Source of the DNA: Hevea brasiliensis | Lineage: Eukaryota > Streptophyta > Magnoliopsida > Malpighiales > Euphorbiaceae | Assembly (NCBI RefSeq): GCF_030052815.1 | Contig: NC_079510.1 | Span: 29,155,823 to 29,219,822, forward strand | Direction of reading: 5' to 3' | DNA length: 64,000 nucleotides | Part shown: in pieces, positions 1 through 11,136 of the stretch | How the letters are laid out: each line of letters starts with the position of its first letter | Numbering within the stretch: position 1 is the first letter of the stretch | Position numbers and translations under genes: made by a program | The notes under the pieces: generated by a model | What the model was told of the DNA's origin: nothing | Seen by the model: only the letters and a program-made list of their open reading frames with translations | Database searches by the model: none

Positions 1-266
1 TTGTTTTTTTTTTTTTTTTTGCTGACTTAGATTCGCTGTCTCTCTTTTATGGATAATGTTAATGTGAGCATTATGGGACCACTGTAGGAGGCGAAGGGTG
101 GAGTCATTGTTCTCAACGTGTGGGGAAAAGGACGTTGATAGACCCATATGGTAGATTCACAAATAGGTACCCCATGTGTATTCAATTCATTTTTTATAGT
201 TAGTGGTCGTAATACAGTAATGGAAAATAGTATTCAATTCATTTTTTATAGTTAGTGGTCGTAATA

Positions 267-870
267 GAGAGATGATGGAGAAAGTTTCTAGTACAATTTG
301 TCCTAAAATACAAAAAAAAAATTGAATAAGATGAAAGAGCTTTCTGTTATGTTTATCCCACAGTATTCAGGGGGTCCTGAGGTTCAAGTATTTGGGGTAG
401 GGTGTCAATTTGTTGTTAATGTGATTAGAAGAACATGCACATGAAGGAGGTGGGATTTGAATGGCATTTCATATGCCCATGCATGTGTTGTGTTTCTTGG
501 TAACAATCAATCACCTGAGACTTATGTCAATGAATGCTATTCAATAAGGACTTATTTAAGGGTATATGGGCATGTCATTAATCATATGAATGGCCATGAA
601 TTATGGCTAAAAGCCTCTTTAAACAACATTATCATTCCTAATAGCCCAATTTAGAAAAAGAGAGGTAGAAAGCAAAAAGTTAGGAGGAAATAGCCTAAAG
701 AATTAGAGAGGGCAGCAGCTGAAGGGAGGCTAAGTAGGAAAGGAAGAGTATCCATGAGGTGCAAAATACGTGCAGTTATAGGTCACAATAAGAGGTTCCA
801 TGGCACAAATCCCACTGATGCATCTCCAAACAATTCTCATTCTAGCGCAGCTCCAATTAATTCTAAAAAG
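267..870 (+). pseudogene. MULE transposase 3' remnant (internally deleted copy)
   Basis: This is the C-terminal part of a Mutator-like transposase, collinear with 21875-22481. It covers the end of the transposase core, the SWIM zinc-finger region (frame at 457-654, with ...RRWDLNGISYAHA...) and a basic C-terminal tail resembling the CCHC-type ends of plant MULE proteins (GHNKR near 785). An in-frame TGA precedes RRWDLNG, where SWIM domains normally have the second cysteine of C-x-C. The same TGA occurs in the other copy. The catalytic DDE core is absent because of the deletion. No functional product is expected. Confidence 0.75.
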
Positions 871-961
871 CAGTAAAGAAAAAAGGGAAAAGCTACTGGA
901 CCTACCTCAGCTAAAGTGAGTATAACATTTATTCCATGTTATTCCATGTTTACAGGTAAAG

Positions 962-963
<2 letters not shown>

Positions 964-1007
<44 letters not shown>

Positions 1008-1172
1008 TTGTTTGGCATTTTTTAGGGCTGGGGAAGCAGTCAAACTTCATCTGCAACTGGAATGACCTCATCATCCCATTTAAATACATATACATTTGTT
1101 TGGCATTTTTTAGGGCTGTGGAAGCAGTCAAACTTCATCTGCAACTGGAATGACCTCATCATCCCATTTAAA
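964..1172. repeat. (TA)n microsatellite plus 88-bp tandem duplication
   Basis: A (TA)n run at about 964-1005 is followed by two copies of an 88-bp unit starting TACATTTGTTTGGC at 1003 and 1091. The sister copy near 22600 has only one unit, so the duplication arose after the block was duplicated. Confidence 0.85.
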
Positions 1173-2795
1173 CCCTCCATACATAGTCTAATGGATAATG
1201 GATGTAAGAGTGAGTAAAATTTTACTACTTTACCCTATATAATGCAAATAATTTTTTTAGTATTAATTACTTTCATTTACTTGAAACAGGGTTCAAGTCA
1301 AATACCTCCTAGACCAACAAGACTTACTCAAGAAACTTTACATGATTCACAAGTTTTTACCTAAAATATATTGGTAATATTTCAAAAATTTGTTTTATCA
1401 GTTGCCTTGCAAAGCTTAAATGAGTATACTTACACTCACTATATTGTTTACAGTCACAACAATGCAATGTCATAAGTTTCAGTAGGCAGTCCACAAATCC
1501 ATCAGAGATTCAAAGCAAGAGGCATGTTATTGCAAAGAGCAAACGCAACACTAGATCAATTGTTGCAATAGAGAAGAATAAGAACAAACCAAGCCAGCAA
1601 GCAAATAAGCCTTGGAAATGAATATTTCTTATGACAAAATCTATATATTTTGATATTTTGACAATCTGTTTACTTTGTGTAAATGACTTGGGTGATATTG
1701 CAAGGGTTATGTTGATAGCTTGTAAATGGGATGGTTATTTTGGACAGCAGGCTAGGATCCTTTTGGTTCTTTTTGGTTTAAGGTCAATTAATTGTTATTG
1801 GATGATGCTTCGCATGTGAAACAAGATGAAGCATATTTTGTTTCAACTCAGAAGCATTATGTAAATAGCTTATATGTTATAAAAGTCAATGGAAATATTT
1901 TGATTTAGAATTCTTCATTATTGAACTATACTTTTACAGATTGTTTAAAGGATATTTATTTGCTCGATTACAGATCAATTCTCAATCTATTACTTAAAAT
2001 TGATCAACTAAACAATAATAAAACTAATTAATACAAACAATAATTGGTTTTCATTAAAAGTAGGCAGATATGCATTAAAGCTTGGAGTTCCCGTTTTACA
2101 TAAATAACCCATACAAAAGAACTTCCCTTCTTGCAAGCTACTATGAGCTGCATTTGTAATAAGTTCTCATTTCCATTTTACCCATCATAAGCCCTATTTG
2201 TCCAGCAGTAGACATAAACCCAAAAACAATATAATGTACATCCACTTTCTCCCTTTGCCTCTCACAGCTTCCATTTCACGATCATGTCTACCAATCATCT
2301 TTAGTAATCCTGAGATCACATGAATTGCTCTAGGTGGGAAAAGATCATCATACCACTAGAAATACCTACAATATTTTGATGTCTACAAATACCCACTAGC
2401 ACACTAAGCTGCAACTTCACTCAAAAACTAAAAAAATCAAATACTATGCATATTCCATAACTTACCTCATAATTTTTTCATCCATGAAAATGCCTACCAA
2501 GGTTACCACCAATCCAAGAAGTGCTCAGATCAGCTTACATGTTGCAAATACATCTTTGAATGATAATGTCGTACTCACTTTGCTCCATCGTTTTCCTTCG
2601 TCAGCACAAGATCATACAAACTTTCTTCTTTTACTTTGGACAGAGAAGGAAAGTGAGAAAAGTATAAAGAAGTTCAGATGTTTTAAATCAATGGAGACAA
2701 AAAGGCAAAGATTTGTTTAAATATCAAAAAAGAGAGAGATTTGACTTCTCTATGTAGGCTAGATAACATAGGCGAGAGAATGGTTTTTTTTTTTT

Positions 2796-2966
2796 AATCA
2801 AATGCCACGTTGGTTAGCCATATTATTGAAGCTATTGACGGAAATTAGCCAAAGTTATTTCTTTATGCTAAAAATTGAAATTCAATGACTTTTAAGTAAA
2901 AAATCAAAGTTCAGTGACCTTAATGTAAATACCATATAAGTTGAGTGACCACCAGTGAAATTTACC
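2796..2966 (-). repeat. MULE right terminal inverted repeat (copy 1)
   Basis: This is the reverse complement of the left terminal repeat at 18600-18783 and is nearly identical to 24308-24480. The outer end reads CAGTGAAATTTACC. It belongs to the internally deleted MULE whose left end is outside the window. Confidence 0.85.
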
Positions 2967-2969
2967 CTT

Positions 2970-3660
2970 AACATTAAAGAAAAACATCCATGCAAATTTA
3001 AAGCCAAAGAGGATAGCCATTGTTTTAGCTAATTCTGGATTGTGACCTACAAATGCTATAATCAACCCTTTGCAATCTTGATTAAGCACACCCAAATCCA
3101 CATAGTTCTCTAAAGAGCAGTAGGCAGCATCAGTGTTGATTTTAGTTATACCATTTCCTTCTCCTTGGGTGGTTGCCACTTAACTTAAGCAGATCATGAT
3201 AATTGATGAGCTAAATTTTTGGAGTTGGCAACATGAAATCCAGTTAATAATGAGCAAGCTCATTGGATGGTGCGAGCAATGTCGCCAGAAGAATTCTCGA
3301 AAACATGAGCATTATGTTCTACGCAGAGATTCCATGCATAGCCACCACAACCAAAAGTTACAAATCCTGAATTGGAAAGAGTTATCGAAGATTGGTGAGC
3401 TATCTGAGGACTCGACCCACCTGCATCCACAGTATCCATACATAAACTCAGAGATGTGTAAAGCCATATTCCACGAGCCAGCGAACACTCTTTAAACACA
3501 TGCAGAGGACTTTCCTATCAGCTCCACAAAGAGCACAAGGCGAGATATGGTTCACCAATTTGACCACTAAAAAGTGCTTAACCTTAGGAGGGATGTGTGA
3601 ATACCCCATCTGCTTCCACAAGCCCAGAGAAGCCAAAGAAAAAGATTCAGCTTGTGAAGA
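2970..3660 (-). pseudogene. LINE reverse-transcriptase tail and RNase H relic (copy 1)
   Basis: Reading the minus strand from 3636 leftwards, I see a zf-RVT-like segment (IPPKVKHFL, then CALCGAD), a linker with LFKECSLARGIW, and an RNase H-like segment (KINTDAA near 3133, then GFKFAWM). This order is typical of plant L1-type LINEs and related RVT_3 proteins. The position where the family normally has an acidic AEA reads AKT, so a catalytic glutamate is probably lost, and the frame is split by stops. The last open frame runs directly into the MULE terminal repeat at 2966. It is a decayed fragment without visible ends. Confidence 0.7.
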
Positions 3661-3781
3661 CCCAATAAGTTGATTAAAATTAAAACCAAGTAGTAACCCG
3701 ACTTACAAACCATTTGAAACTAAGGTATTATTAAAAATAATAATTTTAAAAAATATTTTATTATTTTTGAAATTTTTATAT

Positions 3782-4766
3782 GTAACGCTCCTATTTGCAT
3801 AGCCTGGTATATTTTACTGTTCCGGTGATCGGTATCGGTTCAGACAATTAAGAGGATTAGAATCACATCTAAGACAACTAGATAAGCCCTGAACGCAAAT
3901 AATTAGTAATTTCCAAATAGTTAAGTATAAAGAAGAAAAACAAAGCATAAAAAGTTAAATGAGCCAGGAGTCACAGCAATGGGTGACCTTCCCGGGAAAT
4001 GACTGCGAGGTCAATCGTAACCTGAATTCTGAACCGGAAAATATGATGCCGCGGTCCTTAGGACTATTGCGAATACAATGGAAAAGAGAAAATCATGAAA
4101 AATAATTTTTAAGTAGGTCAAATAATTAGGTCAGGGATTCGAAAGAAATATCGAATTATTTGCAAATCGGATTAGACCGGCGAGGGGCAAATTGGTCAAT
4201 TCACCCTTAGAGGTGATTCATGACTTAACTGTCCAATAAAATTGAGAAATTAAAATTTTGAAGTATATATTTAAATTGAAGAAGTTATGAAAAAACAAAG
4301 AAAAAGAAAAGAAATTAAAATAAGAATTATGACATCACCCCCATGACATAAGCATGATTTCCTAAATAATTATCAATTTAATTAATTATTTGACTAAGTC
4401 AAATTAAGGGATAAATATTCATAAATAAAAGAAAAGAAAATTGTAATTATCTTCTTCAACACCAAGTAGCCGTCCCTTTCTCTTGGCTCTCTCTCTCAAC
4501 AATCCTCCATAACCAAGCTTGCTCAAGCTTTCAAACTCCTAACCTCACCCTAAAATTTCATAAATTATCCACTAAACACCCTTAACTAGACCTTGCTGAG
4601 AAGCTTGGAAGAAGAAAGAAAGCAAGAAAGTGAAAGAAATAGAAGATTGGAAATTCAAGAAAAGGTTAGTGATAGTTCTTCAAATTTTTCTTTATATTCA
4701 TGCTTAGGTAATTGAATTGAGTAAGAAATTGTTTAAAAGTAAAACAAATGATAAGTTAAGGGACTA
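3782..4766 (+). mobile_element. Truncated LTR, left part (copy 1)
   Basis: It starts TGTAACGCTCC and matches the first part of the solo LTR beginning at 25297. Copy 1 stops after about 985 bases, where the block homology ends. Confidence 0.8.
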
Positions 4767-6824
4767 AATAATTAATCAGTCGTTGGATATTCAATTACCA
4801 TTAATTTATGTGTATTTGCTATTTCTTATCATTCTCTTTAAATGTTGAATGTGGGAAATAAATACCCGCAATGGCGTGAAACACCTAATTTTGCACTACC
4901 TGCCTTGTTGCAAGAGTTGGCTAAAAACTATTGGCAATTGGCCTTGAAATCATCATCGCTCCATGGTGCATTCCTTTTTTGCCATGCAACCAATGCTACT
5001 GCTCAATAGCCTTTTTTTTATGTCACTTGTTTTCACCAAATTATCAATCACATTGTCTCACATGAAGTGCTTCTACAAAATTACAGAAATAACCAGAAAA
5101 CATCCCCATCAATTAAGAATAATTCATACTATAAATTCGATGCTAATTGGATTAGGTAGATGTATTGTTATATTAAATTCTTTCTAGTAGAATTCCATCT
5201 CCTTGGAGACAATCTTCTTAGTATGACCATCATCGTCTAGCTTTTCCTTAAAGTAATCTTTTCGGCACAAACATTATATAGATGCAATCCGTAATAAAAC
5301 AATATTAAAAGAACATGAACATTTTGTAAGTTCCAAATAAATAAACAATTACTGATTGTCATGAAGTTAATTCTTTTTAAAATTATTTACTTGTTATTAA
5401 TAATTCTAATATGTGGGTTGAAATGCAATCAAATAACCCCACATAATTAATAGATGGAGCCATTACAGATGATGAAAAAGGTCTAACATTAGTGGCAGCA
5501 AGAGTTAAGGTTGCAAAGGAAGCTCCAATAGAAGATGGACCGCTTGCAGTTGCATGGGAAGAAGTCGTTGTTGCAAAGTGAAGAGTTGAGAGAACTTAGA
5601 TCCTTAGGTGCTCTAGGGGTGAATCAGCATTATGGTCAATATTACCCTTATTTAGCTATGCATTTTGAGAAGGGGAAACATAACTCTATGGCGCTCTCCA
5701 TGACCTCTATCTAAAGAAGTATCATGACCGTGACCACTTATGATGATAGCTCCAATTTCAAAAGTGATTTGTTTCTTCCTAGAATTTTTATGACACTGTT
5801 TAATGGTGTTTGCCTAACAAAATTTTTTCCTTAATGTTGGAATTTTTCTTAATGACAAAAGCTAAGTGACAAAATCATATCTCTTCAAAAATTAGTCTCT
5901 CCATATGGCAACATTATATTTGTTGATATTCTATTCCTTATATGGAACTAATTTCTCATATATGAAAGCTAATAAATTAGGGTGCTGATTTTTTTTTTTT
6001 ATTGCAAACAGATATTGGCTTAGTTCTTCAAGAGACTTGTCTTTATATCAAACTTCTTCAATGGAGATTTTTAGCAAGATTCTATGTTCTTTGTGCTATT
6101 TTAAGGAATCATAGTCTCATTTTGTAGATGGAGTTAAAAATAAAGTAAACATTTGGCAAAAAGAACATGGAATATCTCAATTAACTAGGACCAAAATTAC
6201 AAAAATTTTAGTAGGGCACTCTATATAAAATTGATTCTAGAAAATACACATATAATACATGTATTATAATCTCAAAATTTGTTAAATTGGTACTCAAAAT
6301 TACATTCTCTCAAGAAAATCAATAAAATCTTATTGTAATATAAATATAGCATCCTGTGATAAATGCTTGAAAAATCAAATATATAAACAAATTACTCTTA
6401 TAAGTTTTGTTTTTGTTGCATGTCTTTTTTTGAATGATATGAAACTTTACCAAGATGAATAACAAATATAAGGTGAAGATTTTGACAACCCAAATCAATC
6501 TTATAGTCATTTATTCATCACATCAAATGAAAAATAATGAAACTACCAAGATTCATTTTTTTTTTTTAAAAAAAATCTAGTACAACATAAAAATAAAAGT
6601 AAAGGCTCGTCTTCATCAAGTACATCAAACATATAAGGGAACAGATGAAAGTGCAATATAGCTTATGCGTTCATGTTATTCAAAGATAAGTAACTAAACA
6701 TAACCAACTTCAACTCAAATTTGGATCACTTTCAAGATTGCATCAGACAAATTTGTACTTACAATAACAAACAATTTTATTTCCAGAGAAAGGATAAACT
6801 TAACAAACAAATCAAAATCGAGTA
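4767..6824. other. Intergenic, no gene recognised
   Basis: AT-rich sequence with no supported gene. At about 4860-5008 there is a 48-codon open stretch with protein-like composition (reading ...ETPNFALPALLQELAKN...), which could be a relic of a host gene, but I do not recognise the family. The segment 5450-5720 is less AT-rich but shows no convincing frame. Short poly-T and poly-A runs occur at about 5990 and 6555. Confidence 0.5.
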
Positions 6825-7417
6825 TGTTAGATTTGTGACTCAAAATTCTAGTGAGATTTGAAGAGTGACCTTCTTTTAATTAGAATGGAAGAAATATTTC
6901 TCAATAGATTAGAGAATTATTTCTTATATTATGTAGAACTTCTATTTTAGTAATATTCCTAAATTGAATTAGATTCCTAATTTGATTAAAATTGAGGAGA
7001 CTAATACTATAAATATGAGTATTGTTGAAAGGTTTTTTTGGCTTTTGCCAATTACAAGAGGGGCTCTTATTGGAAAAAGAATATAATTGAAGAGAAAGGA
7101 ACTATTATCCATTATAGTTGAAAACATTCTTTATGTTGTATAAGGTAGTTAAATTAGTAAATATATTGAGCTATATTTAGAGGAGAATGAAAGGAATTAA
7201 CTAATATATTTATTATGAGCAATTTTTTTGAGGGTTCTATTGAGTGTAATTGGGTTGATGGATATTATAGTTTTGAACTTGTAATTATTGATTATTTTGA
7301 TAATAGTGAAAGAAAGCATACTCATGCCCTATGTGAAAAGGCTAAATCACATAAATTTTGTTATTGTGGATGTTACTTTGATTCTTTATGGTTTACATAC
7401 TTTTGTAGCTTACAACA
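6825..7417 (+). repeat. LTR 1 of a TRIM-like retrotransposon
   Basis: It begins TGTTAGATTTGTGACTC and ends TTACAACA. It is followed by a degenerate primer-binding segment (ATTAGAGCC, matching the TATCAGAGCC seen after the related LTR ending at 9425). A 593-bp terminal repeat with an internal region of only about 300 bp suggests a TRIM-like non-autonomous element. The open frame at 7215-7481 crosses the LTR edge and is not thought to be a gene. Confidence 0.6.
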
Positions 7418-7726
7418 ACTAATATTAGAGCCTAGGTACGATCTTGGTAAACGTGGAGCTACTATGAGAAGTCTGTGTTGATGTCGAGACATGGTGATGC
7501 AAGCTCAAGGTGGTAGAGGTTAAAATTAAGGTGAAGGTCTTGATATAAAATCAAGAAAGTTGATGACACAAAATTTTGTGAAGAACAAAATAAGTTACAC
7601 CCAAGATGAAGATTAAATAATTACAAATTTGAATGTGTCAAGTTTAAGCATGAAAATTTGATTATTAAAGTCATTCAATATTTTGAGGTATGCAATGGTT
7701 GATAGATTTTAAACCAAGGAGTAGAT
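7418..7726 (+). mobile_element. Internal region of TRIM-like element A
   Basis: About 309 bp lie between LTR 1 and LTR 2. It starts with the tRNA-Met-like primer site and ends with a purine-rich segment (CCAAGGAGTAGAT) directly before the next TGTTAG, as a polypurine tract would. No coding capacity is seen. Confidence 0.55.
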
Positions 7727-8178
7727 TGTTAGATTTGTTACTCAACATTCTACTAGGATTTGAATATAAACTTTTTTCTAATTAGAGTGGGAGAAATATT
7801 TTTTAATAAGATGGATGATTATTTCCTATATTATGTGAAACTCCTATTTTAATGTTATTCCTAAATTAAGTTGAATTCCTAATCAAATTATAATTGAGGA
7901 GACTAGCATTATACAAGAATTGTGGAAAGGTTTTTGGCTTTCGCCCATTACAGAGAATGGCTCTTATCCATTCAGAGTTTAGCCTAAGGTGGAGAAATGG
8001 CATAATCTAAGAGGAAGAGACTTTTATCCATTGTAGCTGAAGACTATAAGAGGAACTAACTAATGCATTTACTATAAGCAATTTTTATGAGGGTTCTCTT
8101 GGTTGTAATTGAAACAATGGATAGTGTAGTTTTGAGCTTATAATTGTTGATTATTTTGATAGTAATGGAAGAAAGCAT
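7727..8178 (+). repeat. LTR 2, truncated at the pararetrovirus junction
   Basis: It starts TGTTAGATTTGTTACTC and aligns with LTR 1 and with LTR 4 (9664-10207). It stops after GAAAGCATG, where pararetroviral sequence begins, so its last 100 or so bases are missing. Confidence 0.6.
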
Positions 8179-9185
8179 GTCATGATCTACATTGATGATA
8201 TTCTGCTATTTTCAAAAGATAGTTTAGCCCATAAATAACTCTTGACCTAATTTCACACTTTGGTTCAATAATATGGGATTATGCTATTTGAAAAGAAGAG
8301 TTACCTCGCCCAAACTGATATTGAATTTCTTGGAATGAAATTTGAAAATGGGATGTACTAACCTGGACCTCACATTGCCCAAGAATTACTCAAATTCCCA
8401 GATACAAATCTCACTATCTAACAAATTCAGTAATTTCTTAGAATTATCAACTATCTTAGAGACTTTATCCCTCATGTGTCCAAATACACTAGTCAGCTTT
8501 TCAAGATGCTAAAAAAGAAGGCCCCCACTTAGGGTAATGAATAGACCACAGCCGTAAAAGTTTTGGAAAAAAAAATAGCTCAAAAACCCCCTCCTTTAAA
8601 AGTTCTAAGCACAGGGAAAAGGATTCTCCAGACTGACGCCAATGATGAATATTTGGGTACTATTTTACTCAAAACTTGACGGAAAGTGACAAATTTGTGA
8701 TCATGTAAGTGGACAATTCAAAGAGCCTAAAAAACACTATCACACGTTTTACAAGGAGATCCTAGCCATTAAGAATAGAATCAAGAAATTTGAGTTTCAG
8801 CTTATTGGCCATCATTTTCTGATAGTAATAGATAATTTATCTTTCCCAAAGGTCATTCATTTCAAAAATAAGACTCTTCCAAAACCATAATTATTGAGGC
8901 TTAAAAGTTGACTTGATAAATATGACTATACTGTCCAACATATAAAAGAGCTTCTCAATCTCATTCTAAATATCCTCACCAGACCACTGAATATATCTTT
9001 ACTCACTCCTTTAAATAATTTCTCTCATCTTTATGGCAAACTCCTCCAGCTCTTCTAAAGCTTATATACCATAATTTCTCATTCTAGCAATAGAAATATT
9101 TCCACTCGGATGCACACCAAGAATGACCCTATCCCAAATTTTTGAATTTGCAAAAAACCATCTGTTCCATTTTCAAAACCTAATA
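8179..9185 (+). pseudogene. Endogenous pararetrovirus (Caulimoviridae-like) fragment
   Basis: This is a decayed piece of a caulimovirus-like polyprotein. It opens inside the reverse transcriptase at the YIDD catalytic motif (8188-8199). It continues through a segment with IEFLGMKFENG and PHIAQELLKFP, whose wording is closer to plant pararetroviruses (florendovirus/petuvirus type) than to Gypsy elements. RNase H follows (LQTDAN near 8630, GHHFL near 8810). Many in-frame stops interrupt it. After the RNase H region a new ATG at 9033 begins a serine-rich reading (MANSSSSSKAYIP, then a stop), which would fit a downstream ORF. The 5' part of the genome is absent. The Gypsy alternative is less likely. 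It is non-functional. Confidence 0.65.
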
Positions 9186-9425
9186 GAGAGGAGAATGAAA
9201 GGAATTAACTAATATATTTATTATGAGCAATTTTTATGAGGGTTTTGTTGGGTATAATTGGGTTAGTGTTTATTATAGTTTTGAACTTGTAATTATTGAT
9301 TATTTGGATGATAGTGAAAGAAAGCATACTCATGCCCTATGTGAAAAGGCTAAACCACATAAATTTTGTTATTGTGAATGTTACTTTATTTCTTTGTGGT
9401 TTACATACATCTGTAGCTTACAACA
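9186..9425 (+). repeat. LTR 3, 3' part only
   Basis: It resumes at AGAGGAGAATGAAAGG, equivalent to about 7179 of LTR 1, and ends TTACAACA. It is more similar to LTR 1 than to LTR 2, so it is not simply the missing end of LTR 2. It is followed by TATCAGAGCC at about 9431-9440. Confidence 0.55.
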
Positions 9426-9663
9426 ACTAGTATCAGAGCCTAGGTATGATCTTGGTGAGTTCAGTTAAACGTGGAGCTACTATGACAAGTCTATGTTAAT
9501 GTCAAGACATATTTTGTGAAGAACTAAATAAGTTACACTCAAGATGAAGATTAAATTGTTGAAAATTTGAATGTTTCAAGTTCAAGCATGAAAATTTGAT
9601 TGTTAAAGTCACTCAATATTTTGAGGTATGCAATGGTTGAAGATTTTAAACCAAGAAGTAGAT
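9426..9663 (+). mobile_element. Internal region of TRIM-like element B
   Basis: A 238-bp internal region begins with the primer-site motif TATCAGAGCC and ends in a purine-rich segment (CCAAGAAGTAGAT) before the next LTR. It is collinear with 7418-7726 apart from a deletion. Confidence 0.55.
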
Positions 9664-10207
9664 TGTTAGATTTGTTACTTAACATTCTACTGGGATTAAA
9701 AGATAGAATTTTTTCTAATTAAAGTGGGAGAAATATTTATCAATAAGATGAATGATTATTTCCTATATTATATAAAACTCATATTTTAATTTATTCTTAA
9801 ATTAAGTTAGATTTCTAATTAAATTATAATTGAGGAGGCTAACACTATACAAGTTTTGTGGCCTAAGGTGGAGAAAATGGCATAATCCAAGAGGAAGAGA
9901 CTTTTATCCATTGTAGCTGAAGACACATGATATACAAATTAATTAAATTATTAAATATATCTACAGGAAAATGAGAGGAACTACCTAATACATTTACTAT
10001 AAATGGTTTTTATGAGGTTTTTCTTGATTGTAATTGAAACGATGGATAGTATAGTGTTGAGCTTGTAATTGTTCATTATTTTGATAATAGTGGAAGAAAG
10101 CATTTCCGCAGACATAGCTTTATGCTAATCAGGTGAAGCACGTAAATTTTATTGTTGTAAATATATGATTTGTTTCTTTGTGTTTAAACACTTTGAGGTG
10201 CGCAACA
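9664..10207 (+). repeat. LTR 4 of TRIM-like cluster
   Basis: It starts TGTTAGATTTGTTACTT and ends GCGCAACA, with several small deletions relative to LTR 1. No 5-bp duplication matches between the outer ends of the cluster (GAGTA before 6825, CAATC after 10207). Confidence 0.5.
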
Positions 10208-10429
10208 CAATCCTTTCATGTCATTTCATATCCACATATTGCCAACCACACAAAGTTAAGTGCTCCAATAATAAACATTTCATCTTCAAGCTAAAAACCT
10301 TATTAAGATGCAATTGACATACCCTAACAGTAACCCTTTCAAATTCTAAATCAACAAACTTAATTAACTATTGTAATCTTGGCAACAATTCATATCAAAG
10401 GGGAAGAAATTTTGTCATTTAGGAATTTA

Positions 10430-10982
10430 ATTTACAAATGAATTTAATGCTTTGTTGTTAAATTACAAACTGATTTTAAATTTGCTTATAGATTATACAC
10501 ACTTTTTTTTTTTTTTTTTATGGATGTTCAATTTAGCACATTTAAAATCCGTTTATAATTTATCAATGTATTTTAAAATTCATTTATATATTTTACATCC
10601 CTTTTGATATCAACCAATTTACAAATGAATTTAAAAATCTTTTAATAAATTACAAACAGATTTAAAAATCTATTACTAAATTGTATGCTATTTTTTAATG
10701 TTGAACAATTTATAAACAAATTTAAAAATCCGTTTGTAATTTGTCAATGAATTTTTAAATTCATTTATAAATTGTACGTATTTTTTTATGTCAAACAATT
10801 TACCAATAAATTCAAATATCCTCTATTAAATTACAGATTCTTAAATTCGTTTGTAAATTATAGTTTGAAAATTATACAATTTCTTTATTTTTATATAATA
10901 TTTGTTACAATTCCATTTGTATTTATTAATCGATTAAATATGTTGATATATTCTGTTGTTAGATGTCACTATTCTTATAGTG
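10430..10982. repeat. Degenerate tandem repeat ending in a CACTA-like terminus
   Basis: Repeated variants of AATTTACAAATGAATTTAAAAATC and its inverted form occur from 10430 to about 10860. They are followed by TTCTTATAGTG ending at about 10981, the reverse complement of a CACTATAAGAA terminus. Subterminal short repeats next to such an end are typical of CACTA (En/Spm) transposons. No matching left end is visible, so this would be a truncated element. Confidence 0.35.
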
Positions 10983-11060
10983 ATAAATTATAATCCACTG
11001 ATACTGATTAATTCATGTTTAAAAATGTAATTAAGGTATCTACTTTAATTCCCAAACGAA

Positions 11061-11064
<4 letters not shown>

Positions 11065-11134
<70 letters not shown>
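11065..11134. repeat. (TA)35 microsatellite
   Basis: An uninterrupted TA dinucleotide run of about 70 bases. Confidence 0.97.

Positions 11135-11136
<2 letters not shown>

Larger units (their letters stand above)
1..4766 (+). repeat. Duplicated block, derived copy (matches 19058-26282)
   Basis: This stretch aligns nearly base for base with 19058-26282, with occasional substitutions and small indels, except for one internal gap. Positions 1-266 match 19058-19273, then the sequence jumps to the equivalent of 21875, so about 2.6 kb of the MULE transposase region is missing. From there to 4766 it follows the 3' transposase remnant, the right terminal inverted repeat (about 2796-2966), the LINE relic (about 2970-3770) and the first 985 or so bases of an LTR that starts at 3782. 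Homology stops abruptly after GGGACTA at 4766. The left end lies outside the window. The partner locus keeps the whole solo LTR with both target duplications, so this copy is inferred to be the derived one. Confidence 0.9.

Noticed and set aside
7215..7481. 88-codon open frame and its near twin at 9223-9468
   Set aside because: Both lie in LTR sequence and cross into the primer-binding region; their similarity follows from the LTR repeat and no domain is recognisable.
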